64,000 bases of DNA from Methylophilus medardicus (GCF_006363955.1 NZ_CP040948.1:1426001-1490000); one strand, 5' to 3'. Shown: positions 33,671 through 42,652, counted from the stretch's first letter. Notes: generated by a model from the sequence alone, not told the origin. A program made the numbers and translations.

Positions 33671-34476
33671 AACCAATAAGGGATACGCTTGCGAAAACGA
33701 TTAAAGAAAATAAGGACTATTAACCAACCAATAACAGCCATAAGAATAGTCACCAGCCAATTAGTTGAGGTGGGATGGATACCTAATAATGGATCTCGAA
33801 CAATGGCAAGAAGGTGATAAAAAGGATTGAAATTCAGAAAAACAAGGGCAACTCGCTCTTGCAACATTTCTACACTCCAAATAATTGGAGTGGCATAAAA
33901 CAAAACTTGCATAGCATTCTGAATAATTTGTGTTAAATCCCGAAAGCGTGTACAAACTATTGAGGTGGCCAACATCATCCACCCTGCATTAATTACTAAT
34001 AACAGCAGTCCCAAAAGCGATAAAAAGGCAGTAGCTTGAATGGTTTTATGAAATATGATGAACAATACAGGCAAGATTATGATGTTGTGCCCAGTGATAA
34101 TTAAATTTCTCCATATCACACGAAGAATATGTGTAAATAGCGGCATCCTAACTTGAAGGATAGTATCCTGCGCTGAAATAAAACTCACACAACCTTCATT
34201 GATAAGTCCTGTGATTAAGCCCCAAACAATAATCCCTATAGTCAAGCTTGGCAAAAACTGTTCGATAGGTGCTCTGAACAAAGTCCCAAAAACGGCACCT
34301 AAAACTGAAATCATAACAACCATATTGATAGTCAGCCAAAAAGCACCTACACGCGATCGCCTATAGCGAGTTGCTACATCTTGCCAACCAAGAGTTGTGA
34401 ATAAATGATAATTCTTAAAAGCCCTGAAAACATCAGTGAGAGCTTCGTTTTTTGTTTGATTAATGGGATTAAACAC
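33667..34476 (-). CDS. Polysaccharide ABC exporter, permease subunit (Wzm/KpsM-like)
   Basis: A 269-residue ABC-2 permease with six hydrophobic helices, including WLTINMVVMISVLGAVFGTL, FLPSLTIGIIVWGLITGLI, IIILPVLFIIF, LLGLLLLVINAGWMMLATSI and LVTILMAVIGWLIVLIFF. The conserved cytoplasmic start LGWQDVATRYRRSRVGAFWL and periplasm-facing IIWSVEMLQE...FNPFYHLLAIVRDPLL are hallmarks of Wzm. Start is GTG at 34476, the first gene of the minus-strand polysaccharide operon, so the operon promoter should lie in the 302-base gap to its right. Works with the adjacent ATPase. Confidence 0.93.
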   Translation of the reverse strand: MFNPINQTKNEALTDVFRAFKNYHLFTTLGWQDVATRYRRSRVGAFWLTINMVVMISVLGAVFGTLFRAPIEQFLPSLTIGIIVWGLITGLINEGCVSFISAQDTILQVRMPLFTHILRVIWRNLIITGHNIIILPVLFIIFHKTIQATAFLSLLGLLLLVINAGWMMLATSIVCTRFRDLTQIIQNAMQVLFYATPIIWSVEMLQERVALVFLNFNPFYHLLAIVRDPLLGIHPTSTNWLVTILMAVIGWLIVLIFFNRFRKRIPYWL

Positions 34477-34778
34477 TGGAATATTCTAAATGTAATTAGT
34501 TCTGTCAGAACTATAGTTTGAATTATTAAACCTTAGGGAGCGGTGTTTACAAAAATTCAGATTAAATATTTTATATTCAAATTTTCGAAAACTATTTGTG
34601 TCCATTATCACATATTAATAAGCCTCTTTAAAACACAAGCATTAAAGATTATCTCTAAAAAGAGATTTCAAACTCCCAAATCACATCCCGAAATTCATAA
34701 ATAAAAAGTTTTAAAAATGCCCTTGTAGGCATTTATGAACAATTTGGCTAAAATTCAAATTTAATTCAATTATTTAAT
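34477..34778. promoter_or_regulatory. AT-rich divergent promoter region of the polysaccharide locus
   Basis: This 302-base gap must hold the promoters for the minus-strand exporter operon and the plus-strand epimerase genes. It is very AT-rich, so many -10-like hexamers occur and none stands out. A perfect hairpin, AAATGCC-CTTGTA-GGCATTT (34715-34734), lies 45 bases before the epimerase start. No ops/JUMPstart motif (GGCGGTAG) was seen. Confidence 0.5.
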
Positions 34779-35657
34779 ATGCATCTATTAATTACTGGAG
34801 CTAGTGGTTTTGTTGGAAAAGCATTGAACAATATGCTTACAAAGCATGGCCACATAACCCAAGCTGTAAATAGAAACTTTGCTTTTGAAGAATTCAGAAC
34901 AAATGAATATGAATGCATGATTCACCTCGCTGGAAGAGCGCACGTGATGCGCGAAAACACAAATCAGTCTTTATTTCATTACAGAGCAGTAAACGTTGAT
35001 TACACCCTTAAAATTGCTGAATTAGCAAAAGCTCTACAAGTAAAACGATTTATTTTCGTCAGCTCGGTAAAGGTTTGTGGGGAGACCTCAGAATATCCGC
35101 TCGATGAACTCGACACACCAAATCCAAGTGACGCTTATGGTTTAAGCAAACTTGAAGCTGAAATTCAGTTAAAAAATTTTTGTGATAAAAACAAAATTGA
35201 GTTGGTGATCATTCGTCCGCCGCTAATTTATGGTCCAAATGTCAAAGCAAACTTCAACACTCTTTTGAAAGTTTGTAAATTACCCATCCCTTTGCCATTC
35301 GCAAGCATCAATAACAAAAGAAGTTTTATTAATTTGGGAAACTTGAATAGTTTTATTGAGCTTTGTTGCCACCACCCAAAGGCTCCAAACAATATATTTT
35401 TTGTGTCTGATGATTATGATGTATCAATTTCTGAATTAATAAGCTCAATTAGATTAGCATCGGGCCGCAGACCATATCTTGTCTCATTTCCCATTGGGCT
35501 AATTAATTTTGGTTTTGGCTTGCTGGGCAAAAAGGAGTTAAGTCGTCGGTTACTTGGCAATCTTCAAATAGATATCACCAAAGCGAAAAGTTTACTGGGA
35601 TGGAAACCAGTTATTAGTTTTAAAGAAGGCATTGAACAGATGGTGGATAAGTCATGA
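34779..35657 (+). CDS. NAD-dependent epimerase/dehydratase (UDP-GlcNAc/Glc 4-epimerase-like)
   Basis: A 292-residue short-chain dehydrogenase: Rossmann start LLITGASGFVGKAL, MIHLAGRAHVM, FIFVSSVKVCGE with the catalytic Ser/Thr region and YGLSKLEAE (the Y-x3-K pair), and IIRPPLIYGP near the middle. The downstream partner is a phosphoglycosyl transferase, an arrangement seen in many O-antigen loci (WbpV/WbpL-like), where the epimerase supplies a 4-epimerised or 4-keto-reduced UDP-HexNAc to the initiating transferase. AT-rich. The stop overlaps the next ATG by four bases (ATGA). The exact nucleotide sugar is not predictable here. Confidence 0.88.
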   Translation: MHLLITGASGFVGKALNNMLTKHGHITQAVNRNFAFEEFRTNEYECMIHLAGRAHVMRENTNQSLFHYRAVNVDYTLKIAELAKALQVKRFIFVSSVKVCGETSEYPLDELDTPNPSDAYGLSKLEAEIQLKNFCDKNKIELVIIRPPLIYGPNVKANFNTLLKVCKLPIPLPFASINNKRSFINLGNLNSFIELCCHHPKAPNNIFFVSDDYDVSISELISSIRLASGRRPYLVSFPIGLINFGFGLLGKKELSRRLLGNLQIDITKAKSLLGWKPVISFKEGIEQMVDKS

Positions 35658-36226
35658 TTAAAAGAACAATCGACATTACAGTGGTATTTTTTGCTGTCAT
35701 TTTGGCTACCCCTTTAATCACATTGACATTCCTTATGGTAAAACTAACGTCACCAGGGCCAGCCATTTATTGGAGCCAAAGAGTGGGTCAGAAAAATAAG
35801 ATTTTTAATATGCCAAAATTCCGCTCAATGCGCTTAGGCACCCCGCAGATCGCAACGCACTTGATGAATCAGCAAAGCAAGCCCGATCAGTTTCTTACGC
35901 CTGTAGGTGGCTTTATTCGTAAAAGTAGTTTGGATGAGTTGCCGCAACTTTGGAGTGTATTAACTGGTGATATGTCTTTGGTTGGCCCGCGCCCTGCGTT
36001 ATTTAACCAAGAAGATCTGATAGCTTTGCGCACGGAAAAAGGCGTACATGTATTAAAACCTGGCATTACCGGCTGGGCACAAATCAATGGTCGTGACGAG
36101 ATTCCAATTCCGCAAAAAGTCGCTTTAGATGCTTATTACCTGCATCACCAGTCTTTATTGTTGGATATTAAGATTATTGTATTGACGGTAATCAAGGTGT
36201 TAAGACGTGATAACATCACACATTGA
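35654..36226 (+). CDS. Initiating phosphoglycosyl transferase (PglC/WcaJ C-terminal type)
   Basis: A 190-residue monotopic membrane enzyme: one N-terminal re-entrant hydrophobic helix (IDITVVFFAVILATPLITLT) and then the bacterial sugar-transferase domain with KLTSPGPAIYWSQRVGQ, MPKFRSMR, RKSSLDELPQLWSVLTGDMS and LVGPRPAL. The Asp-Glu pair of SLDELPQ is catalytic. It transfers a sugar-1-phosphate from UDP-sugar to undecaprenyl phosphate, starting repeat-unit assembly. At about 190 residues it is the minimal PglC-like form, lacking the WcaJ N-terminal membrane domain. Overlaps the epimerase gene upstream; its stop lies 17 bases before the chosen start of the dehydratase. Confidence 0.93.
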   Translation: MIKRTIDITVVFFAVILATPLITLTFLMVKLTSPGPAIYWSQRVGQKNKIFNMPKFRSMRLGTPQIATHLMNQQSKPDQFLTPVGGFIRKSSLDELPQLWSVLTGDMSLVGPRPALFNQEDLIALRTEKGVHVLKPGITGWAQINGRDEIPIPQKVALDAYYLHHQSLLLDIKIIVLTVIKVLRRDNITH

Positions 36227-36243
36227 TTATCTGGTCTATTCCT

Positions 36244-38163
36244 ATGCTTAGGCTTCCAACGCGATTTTTATCGTTACTCGCTTTTTTTCACGACACATCC
36301 GTTGTGTTGGCCGCCTGGTGGTTTGCTTTTGCGTTGCGTTTTAACTTTCATATCCCAGTTGAATTCGCTCGCTATATACTTGAGAGTATGCCAGTGATTT
36401 TCATCTGTCATGGCATCGCGTTTTACAGCTTTGGCTTATATAAAGGGGTATGGCGCTTTGCGAGTTTGCCTGACTTGAAGCGCATTATGCGGGCCGTGGG
36501 TTTTGCGGCACTGTTGAGCGCTTCTTATGCCTTGTTGGTGCACCCTTCTATTATTATCCCGCGTTCTGTGCTCATTCTAAATCCGATGATTTTGTTGTTG
36601 ACCATGGGCGGTAGTCGTTTTATTTACCGTGCTTGGAAAGAGCGGCGCTTGTTTAACGGCATTGCTTTACAGGGCAAGCCGGTCATTGTGATTGGGGTTG
36701 AGGACGCTTCGTTTAATTTAATTAAAGAACTAAGCAAAAACCCTGAGTGGCGTGTGGTGGCGATGATAGACCCTAGCAAAAAGCTAGTGGGCCGCGAAAT
36801 CATGCATACCAAAGTTGAGGGCGGGTTAGAAGATATGGCTGAGATTGCAGCGCGGCATTATTGCCAGCATTGCATGATTGCGATGCCGGGGAGTCGCCAC
36901 GAAAAACGTCGCTTGGCCGTTGAGGCAGCACGTAAAATCGAAGGTATGGAGGTGTTAACCTTGCCAGCGATGTCAGACCTGATTAGCGGCCGGGTGAGTC
37001 TGTCGCAGATCCGCAAAATTGATGTTGAAGACTTGCTGGGGCGAGATGTAGTGCAACTGGATTCGCATGGCTTGAGCAGCATGTTGGCCAATAAGGTGGT
37101 ACTGGTATCTGGCGCCGCTGGCTCGATTGGCTCTGAGCTATGCCGGCAGATTTTAAGCTTTCATCCGGCGCAATTGATATGCCTCGACCTTTCAGAATAC
37201 GCGCTGTATACCCTGCAACAAGAGTTTGACCAACGCGAGACTAACACGGAGCTGGTTTACTTGGTGGCGGATGTCAAAAATCAAACACGGGTGCAACGCA
37301 TCTTGCAAAGCCATCAGCCAGACGTGGTGTTACATGCGGGTGCTTATAAGCATGTACCAATGATGGAACATTTTAATGTGGTGGAAGCGTTACAAAATAA
37401 TGCGCTGGGCACCTATCAAATCGCGGCGGCTTGCCAAGCGGCAGGCATTCCCACCTTTGTGCTGGTGTCGACCGACAAAGCCGTGAATCCGACCAATGTG
37501 ATGGGGGCCAGCAAACGGCTGGCAGAACTGATTTGTCAGGGCTTGCAGCATGCGGACCACAGCAGTACGCGCTTTATTACCGTGCGCTTTGGCAATGTGC
37601 TGGGGAGCAGTGGCAGTGTGATTCCTAAATTTAGAGAGCAAATTGCTCATGGTGGTCCGATTACCATCACGCACCCTGATATTACGCGTTACTTTATGTC
37701 GATTCCTGAAGCCACGCAGCTGGTATTGCAGGCCGCGACCATGGGCAACGGCGGTGAAGTGTTTGTGCTGGATATGGGTACACCTGTCAAAATCATTGAT
37801 CTGGCACGCGACATGATTAAACTGTCCGGCTTGAACACGCAAGATATCCGCATTGAATTTACAGGCTTGCGTCCGGGCGAAAAACTCTACGAAGAGCTAC
37901 TTGCGGATGATGAAAGCACGTTACCGACTAGCCATGAGAAATTACGCATCGCACAAGCGCGCTCAGCCGATGCCCGCTGGTTGGCTGATTTACTCGAATG
38001 GTTAAGCACGGTGCCACACCTGCAAGAGCAACAAATCAAACAAGATCTGCAGCATTGGGTTGAAGAATATCATCCCGACACCCGCCCGGCGCCGGATGTT
38101 TCCTTGCGCGGTGGCGGGTTATCACTGGATGCCCTACCCTCACCTTCACCGCATATCCACTGA
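36244..38163 (+). CDS. WbpM/FlaA1-like UDP-GlcNAc 4,6-dehydratase (membrane-bound)
   Basis: A 639-residue protein of the long C6-dehydratase class. There are about four N-terminal membrane helices (FFHDTSVVLAAWWFAFAL onward), a CoA-binding-like middle domain, then the SDR domain from about 285: GAAGSIGSELCRQI (290-303), VLHAGAYKHVPMME and VSTDKAVNPTNVMGASKR. The catalytic Tyr of most SDRs is Met420 here (M-x3-K424), exactly as in WbpM. It makes UDP-4-keto-6-deoxy-GlcNAc for rare sugars such as QuiNAc or FucNAc, which the epimerase-type reductase and the phosphoglycosyl transferase would then use. ATG 36244 (MLRLPTRFLS) preferred over TTG 36223. GC content is back to the backbone level. Confidence 0.94.
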   Translation: MLRLPTRFLSLLAFFHDTSVVLAAWWFAFALRFNFHIPVEFARYILESMPVIFICHGIAFYSFGLYKGVWRFASLPDLKRIMRAVGFAALLSASYALLVHPSIIIPRSVLILNPMILLLTMGGSRFIYRAWKERRLFNGIALQGKPVIVIGVEDASFNLIKELSKNPEWRVVAMIDPSKKLVGREIMHTKVEGGLEDMAEIAARHYCQHCMIAMPGSRHEKRRLAVEAARKIEGMEVLTLPAMSDLISGRVSLSQIRKIDVEDLLGRDVVQLDSHGLSSMLANKVVLVSGAAGSIGSELCRQILSFHPAQLICLDLSEYALYTLQQEFDQRETNTELVYLVADVKNQTRVQRILQSHQPDVVLHAGAYKHVPMMEHFNVVEALQNNALGTYQIAAACQAAGIPTFVLVSTDKAVNPTNVMGASKRLAELICQGLQHADHSSTRFITVRFGNVLGSSGSVIPKFREQIAHGGPITITHPDITRYFMSIPEATQLVLQAATMGNGGEVFVLDMGTPVKIIDLARDMIKLSGLNTQDIRIEFTGLRPGEKLYEELLADDESTLPTSHEKLRIAQARSADARWLADLLEWLSTVPHLQEQQIKQDLQHWVEEYHPDTRPAPDVSLRGGGLSLDALPSPSPHIH

Positions 38164-38258
38164 TCTATTTTTATATTTATTCATTCGGCATCTGCGATGG
38201 TTTGATGTCGTTTACAATATAGCCCCTATTCAACCCAGCCCAGCGCGATTCCCACTCT

Positions 38259-40166
38259 ATGCCTCATATTACGCTTGATAATGCCAGCCTTGCATTTGGT
38301 CATCATGCCTTGCTTGCCCAAGCCTCATTTCAATTAGATCCGGGGGAGCGTGTGGGTTTGATTGGCCGCAATGGTGCAGGTAAATCCAGTTTGCTCAAAG
38401 CCATTGCCGGGACGATCAAACTGGACGAAGGCACCGTTTGGCGGGCACCAAGCGTGCGCGTGGTTTACGTGCCACAAGAGCCTGAACTCGATGATGCGCA
38501 CTCTGTGTTTGAAGCGGTCGCTGAAGGCTTAGGTAGCCTGCAACAAACCATTATTGATTACCATCAGGTTACGCATGACATGGGCATGCCGGATGCCGAT
38601 ATTGATGCGCTGATGGAACGCATGCAAGCATTGCAGCATGAAATGGATGCGCAGAATGGTTGGGTCGCTCAAACACGTGTGGAAACCGTGCTGAGCCGCT
38701 TGAAGCTAGAGGCAGATGTATTGATCTCTACGCTCTCTGGCGGTTGGCGCAAACGGGTGGCGCTTGGCCGTGCGCTCGTGGCAGAGCCTGAAGTATTATT
38801 ACTCGATGAGCCGACCAACCACTTGGACCTAGAAGCCATCGAGTGGCTGGAAGATTTGTTATTAGGATTTAATGGCAGCGTGTTGTTTATTACCCACGAC
38901 CGCCGCTTTTTAGACAAACTTGCCACACGCATTACCGAACTAGACCGTGGCCACCTTACAGACTTTATTGGCAACTTTTCACAATATCAAATTAAAAAAG
39001 AAGAGTTACTCGCCGTTGAAGAAACCCATGCGGCTAAATTTGATAAATTTTTGGCCCAGGAAGAAGTCTGGATCCGTCAAGGGATTAAAGCCCGTCGCAC
39101 CCGTAATGAAGGCCGTGTGCGAAGGTTAGAAGCGCTGCGTTTAGACCGTGCCGCCAGACGGGAGCGTCAGGGCGATGTAAAACTCAACCTGGATGCTGGC
39201 GAACGGAGTGGCAAACTGGTTGCAGAACTTGATCAGGTCTACAAATCGTATGGCGACAAAACCTTAATCAAAGGCTTCAGTACGCGTATTTTGCGGGGCG
39301 ATAAAATCGGTTTACTCGGCCCAAACGGCATTGGTAAATCTACATTACTGAAATTGATTTTAGGTGACATTGAACCAGATAGTGGCGACATTCAGCGCGG
39401 CACAAAAGTCAACGTTGCTTATTTTGATCAGATGCGAGAGCAGCTAGATGAAGAAGCCACCTTAGCTGACACCATTAGCCCGGGGTCAGATTTCGTTGAA
39501 ATTGGCAATGAACGTAAACATGTGATTAGTTACTTGGAAGACTTTCTCTTTCCACCGCAGCGCTCACGCTCACCGGTAAAATCACTCTCTGGGGGTGAAC
39601 GCAACCGTTTACTGTTAGCACGCTTGTTTGCTCGCCCTGCCAACGTGCTAGTGTTGGATGAGCCGACCAATGACCTAGACATTGATACGCTCGAGTTACT
39701 AGAAACGCTGTTGCAAGATTATTCAGGCACCCTTTTCTTGGTCAGCCATGACCGCGCCTTTTTAGAAAACACCGTCACGCAAGTGATTGCCTTTGAAGGA
39801 CAAGGGAAATTAACTGAATTTGGCGGTGGGTACGATGACTGGTTACGATTCAGCCAGAATCGGCAAAGCAATCCAACGCCGGCGCCAAAAGCGACTACTG
39901 CGGCCCCCGCAAGCAATCCACCCGCCCCTGTGGTCAGCCGCAAAAAAACCTTAAGCTTTAAAGAGCAGCGGGAACTGGAGGCCTTGCCCGCAGAAATAGA
40001 ACAGCTGGAGCAAGAGCAAGCGGAGATTCAGGCTAAATTTGCACAAGGGGATATTTACCAACAAGCCCCGGAGCAAGTCAAACCGCTGCAAGACAGGCTA
40101 GAAGCCATTGAAATGCTGGTGTTAGAAAAACTCACGCGCTGGGAAACGCTGGAAAACCTGACTTAA
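38259..40166 (+). CDS. uup: ABC-F protein Uup
   Basis: A 635-residue soluble ABC-F ATPase with two nucleotide-binding domains: Walker A GRNGAGKS (36-43) and GPNGIGKS, signatures LSGGWRKRV and LSGGERNRL, Walker B LLLDEPTNHLD and LVLDEPTNDLD. A charged linker joins them, and a C-terminal segment of about 80 residues (FKEQRELEALPAEIEQLEQE onward) forms a coiled coil, the DNA-binding tail that marks Uup against EttA and YheS. ABC-F proteins act on the ribosome; Uup also affects transposon excision in E. coli. It is followed by a very strong bidirectional terminator before the flagellar genes. Monocistronic. Confidence 0.93.
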   Translation: MPHITLDNASLAFGHHALLAQASFQLDPGERVGLIGRNGAGKSSLLKAIAGTIKLDEGTVWRAPSVRVVYVPQEPELDDAHSVFEAVAEGLGSLQQTIIDYHQVTHDMGMPDADIDALMERMQALQHEMDAQNGWVAQTRVETVLSRLKLEADVLISTLSGGWRKRVALGRALVAEPEVLLLDEPTNHLDLEAIEWLEDLLLGFNGSVLFITHDRRFLDKLATRITELDRGHLTDFIGNFSQYQIKKEELLAVEETHAAKFDKFLAQEEVWIRQGIKARRTRNEGRVRRLEALRLDRAARRERQGDVKLNLDAGERSGKLVAELDQVYKSYGDKTLIKGFSTRILRGDKIGLLGPNGIGKSTLLKLILGDIEPDSGDIQRGTKVNVAYFDQMREQLDEEATLADTISPGSDFVEIGNERKHVISYLEDFLFPPQRSRSPVKSLSGGERNRLLLARLFARPANVLVLDEPTNDLDIDTLELLETLLQDYSGTLFLVSHDRAFLENTVTQVIAFEGQGKLTEFGGGYDDWLRFSQNRQSNPTPAPKATTAAPASNPPAPVVSRKKTLSFKEQRELEALPAEIEQLEQEQAEIQAKFAQGDIYQQAPEQVKPLQDRLEAIEMLVLEKLTRWETLENLT

Positions 40167-40193
40167 CGCGGTTAGAGGCCTACGCACTCGCCA

Positions 40194-40237
40194 ACAAGCA
40201 AAAAGCCGAAGCATATCTGCTTCGGCTTTTTGCTTGT
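40194..40237. terminator. Bidirectional terminator between uup and flgN
   Basis: A perfect 20-bp stem (40194-40213 with 40218-40237) around a TATC loop, with AAAAAGCCGAAGCA on one arm and TGCTTCGGCTTTTT on the other. The A-run and T-run inside the stem let it serve both convergent transcripts. Confidence 0.92.
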
Positions 40238-40250
40238 ATCTGTGGACTGT

Positions 40251-40730
40251 TTAAACAGAAAAACTGCTGCGTGTTGTATTCGCTCGGTGCGTTTGGCCGT
40301 TTTTGCCATAAAACTGTGGCGCTGCACTCTTTCCGTTTAAGGCATCCAATTTTTCTTGGTTGCGCATAAAGTTTTTATTGATCAGGATGCCATTGATTCG
40401 ATTGAGTTCTTTGGCCTGCGTCAGCTGCTGCTGAAAAGTCACCCAAGCAGAATCCAATAAGGTGCTGGATTGTTGCTGCAACCAAACCGCCATGCCTTGT
40501 TCATTTGGCTCAAACCCTGCGGCAGCCAGTGCATCATAACGTTCATTCGCCGCCGCACCCAAGGCTTGTAGCAATTCTACGCGACGATCTACCATGCGTT
40601 CGATGGTGTCTAGATCAGCCGCAATTAATGCGGACTGTTCAGACTGCAAATCGCTCAACAGCTCAGACACCAGCGCGGCATCTTTCTCAAACGTTACCTG
40701 AGCAGTAGAGCTATGATTTGCAGAAGTCAT
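40251..40730 (-). CDS. flgN: Flagellar hook-filament junction chaperone FlgN
   Basis: A 159-residue helical protein with heptad-like leucines (DAALVSELLSDLQSEQSALI, DTIERMVDRRVELLQAL) and the FlgN-family LNRINGILINKNFMRNQEKL block near the C terminus. FlgN keeps FlgK and FlgL unfolded for export. The ATG at 40730 has AAAGGG 8 bases upstream; a GTG at 40739 overlapping the flgM stop is the alternative. It is the second gene of the flgMN unit, downstream of a sigma-28 promoter, so it is made with its clients flgK/flgL. The C terminus is Asn/Arg/Ser-rich and probably disordered. Confidence 0.9.
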   Translation of the reverse strand: MTSANHSSTAQVTFEKDAALVSELLSDLQSEQSALIAADLDTIERMVDRRVELLQALGAAANERYDALAAAGFEPNEQGMAVWLQQQSSTLLDSAWVTFQQQLTQAKELNRINGILINKNFMRNQEKLDALNGKSAAPQFYGKNGQTHRANTTRSSFSV

Positions 40731-40735
40731 CTTGG

Positions 40736-41056
40736 TCACCCTTTATTGTTTGGTTGTATCAAATCTTTAACTGTTTGCAGCAAACCATCCGCCACCTTGG
40801 CGGTGTCAACGGAGAAATCACCGCGCGCAATCGCTGCTTTGATTTCTTCGACCTTATTGGTGTCATACACCTCACCCGTGGCCATGCCCGCCTCTATCGA
40901 CTGCAATTGCACTGAAGCAGAAGATAAAGTCACATTATCCGAAGATGCAGTCGAGGTGCTGGCTGCTTTTTCACCGCCTTTATTGGCGGATCCTTTATCT
41001 AGCGTTGGTTTGTCTACACCCACGCCTAATTTTTTAATCGAATCTGAAATGTTCAT
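40736..41056 (-). CDS. flgM: Anti-sigma-28 factor FlgM
   Basis: A 106-residue, mostly disordered protein: MNISDSIKKLGVGVDKPTLD at the start, a Lys/Gly/Ser/Ala-rich linker, DNVTLSSASVQLQSIEAGMA, then the sigma-binding helices EVYDTNKVEEIKAAIARGDF and AKVADGLLQTVKDLI. This is the FlgM pattern: it holds FliA inactive until the hook is complete and FlgM is exported. ATG 41056 has GAGG 7 bases ahead. Transcribed from the sigma-28 promoter at 41126-41152, forming a negative feedback loop. Followed by flgN. Confidence 0.93.
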   Translation of the reverse strand: MNISDSIKKLGVGVDKPTLDKGSANKGGEKAASTSTASSDNVTLSSASVQLQSIEAGMATGEVYDTNKVEEIKAAIARGDFSVDTAKVADGLLQTVKDLIQPNNKG

Positions 41057-41125
41057 ACCATACCTCATCTGATTTTGAATTGTTTCAGGGTCTATCAAAC
41101 TCAAAACCCTCATTCGTTAACAGTA

Positions 41126-41152
41126 CTATCGGCATAGTTTAAGCGAACTTTA
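41126..41152 (-). promoter_or_regulatory. Sigma-28 (FliA) promoter of flgMN
   Basis: On the minus strand: -35 TAAAGTTC (41145-41152), exactly 11 bases, then -10 GCCGATAG (41126-41133). The consensus is TAAAGTTT-N11-GCCGATAA. Transcription should begin near 41118, leaving a 60-base leader to flgM. Confidence 0.88.
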
Positions 41153-41225
41153 ATGCTTAATATACTTTTTATCGCATGTTTATAAATTTCAGACATGTTT
41201 CAATGTTCAAACGTGGTACTACCGG

Positions 41226-41993
41226 CTAAAAACGCACATCCACCTTACCAGAGGATTGCGCAACGCCTTTGATAATCTGACCGCTGCTCACTTTCACATC
41301 CACCACCTGGCCCACATTCGCGGTTTGCATGGCGGTGCCATCGGCCGTGATGACAAAACCGTCACCCCGACTATTTAACTGTACGGTTTGCCCCTGCATG
41401 ATCACTGGGACCGATTTCAGGAGTTCTGGCCGCAACACGGTGCCCAAGGGCAAATTCAAGGTTGCCTGTTTACCCGCCAGTAACGCCACATCCGTAATGA
41501 TACCGGCAGGTAACTTACTTAAGTCCCCTGTTTGCATCACCACATCCGTGGTTTGCAGTGCAGCGCCTTGGCTCACGGGGAGTCCCGTGACGGCATATTC
41601 GCCCCATACCTGCACATCGGCTTGCACATACAATGTCCAAGGTTTGGTGTCTGACTGCAAACAGCGCACACCAATATGGGTTTTACCCCACAACCGCGCG
41701 CCTTGCACGGTAAAGCCTTCCATGACCGCACACTCTGCAATACGAATCCGAGTATCCAAGGGCTGAATTTCGATATTGACCTTGCCCGGGTAGCCTTGCG
41801 TCTGGCTTTGCACATATTGCATCACCGTTTGATAGAGCCGGCTGTGCATATCGTTGCCAGCCGCGTTGGCCCCTACCGCATGTTGATTCGCCAACACAGC
41901 GCGATCTGCAGCTTGCGTAGGCGCACTCAGCAACCATGGCAAGGCCAGTAGGACCAACATAGCGGGAATTGGGCGTTGTTTCATGCGATTCAT
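41226..41993 (-). CDS. flgA: Flagellar P-ring assembly chaperone FlgA
   Basis: A 255-residue periplasmic protein. The signal peptide runs MNRMKQRPIPAMLVLLALPW to about APTQA. The C-terminal SAF-type domain includes GLPVSQGAALQTTDVVM, LGTVLRPELL and the VGQVVDVKVSSGQIIKGVA ending of FlgA. It helps FlgI assemble the P ring. Start is uncertain among 41993, 41984 and more distal frames; no convincing ribosome-binding site is visible. It is transcribed away from flgB, so the two share the 224-base region 41994-42217. A TGGCAT-like box there has the wrong spacing for sigma-54. Confidence 0.88.
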   Translation of the reverse strand: MNRMKQRPIPAMLVLLALPWLLSAPTQAADRAVLANQHAVGANAAGNDMHSRLYQTVMQYVQSQTQGYPGKVNIEIQPLDTRIRIAECAVMEGFTVQGARLWGKTHIGVRCLQSDTKPWTLYVQADVQVWGEYAVTGLPVSQGAALQTTDVVMQTGDLSKLPAGIITDVALLAGKQATLNLPLGTVLRPELLKSVPVIMQGQTVQLNSRGDGFVITADGTAMQTANVGQVVDVKVSSGQIIKGVAQSSGKVDVRF

Positions 41994-42217
41994 TCTACGC
42001 AAACAGGCAAGCCTTAATGCCAGAAATAAAGGGGATTTGTCCTGTTTAATCCAAGAATCGTTGCACAAGGCGCGGCGTACACTAGGCATAGCTAGTAAAA
42101 GTCATGTGCGTGAGAGCAGAGCCGCATAATCGAATTAACGGTCGCAGATGACAAAACTTTAGCGGTTTGATAAAGCTGTCGAACATGGCTTGTGTAGAGT
42201 CAGGAAAGGATTAAACG

Positions 42218-42652
42218 ATGATGAACAAACTGGACGCCGCACTGAACTTTCATCAGACGGCATTGCGCGTGCGCAACGAGCGTCAAGAGCTGTTGGCATC
42301 GAATATTGCCAATGCAGATACGCCCCAATATAAAGCACGCGATTTGGATTTTAAATCTGCGATGCAGGCTGCATTGCAACCTAATCCTGCCACTGGCAAG
42401 ACCAATAGCAATGGCCCCCTACAGCAAACCAACGCAGCACATTTAAACGGATCAGGCAGCAACGGTTATGTGGGTGCAGCCGGCGACCCGCTATTCCGTT
42501 CGGTAGTACAGGGTTCCGCCGACGGCAACACGGTAGATATGGATGTCGAGCGTAATGCCTACGTGGACAACGGTATTCGCTATGAGGCCAGCCTGACCAT
42601 GATAGGCGGTCAGATTAAAAAAATGCTGTCTGCCATTAACGGTCAGCAATAA
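42218..42652 (+). CDS. flgB: Flagellar proximal rod protein FlgB
   Basis: A 144-residue rod protein. The N-terminal helix LNFHQTALRVRNERQELLAS is followed by the rod/hook family signature NIANADTPQYKARDLDF, a variable middle rich in Asn, Gly and Thr, then VDMDVERNAYVDNGIRYEASL and a C-terminal helix. FlgB lies next to FliE in the rod. GGAAAGGA precedes a double ATG. It is the first gene of the flgB-J operon; the upstream 130 bases must hold its promoter, but no sigma-28 or sigma-54 match was found, fitting an early gene driven by a FlhDC-type or housekeeping promoter. Confidence 0.93.
   Translation: MMNKLDAALNFHQTALRVRNERQELLASNIANADTPQYKARDLDFKSAMQAALQPNPATGKTNSNGPLQQTNAAHLNGSGSNGYVGAAGDPLFRSVVQGSADGNTVDMDVERNAYVDNGIRYEASLTMIGGQIKKMLSAINGQQ

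Noticed and set aside
34477-34778. ops/JUMPstart antitermination element of the polysaccharide operons
   Set aside because: GGCGGTAG or a close variant was not found in either direction.
37390-37842. 150-residue minus-strand open frame inside the WbpM-like gene
   Set aside because: Lies wholly within the strongly conserved dehydratase domain on the other strand.
41994-42110. Sigma-54 promoter for flgA
   Set aside because: TGGCAT...TTGCC is present but the GG-GC distance is one base too long for the strict -24/-12 spacing.
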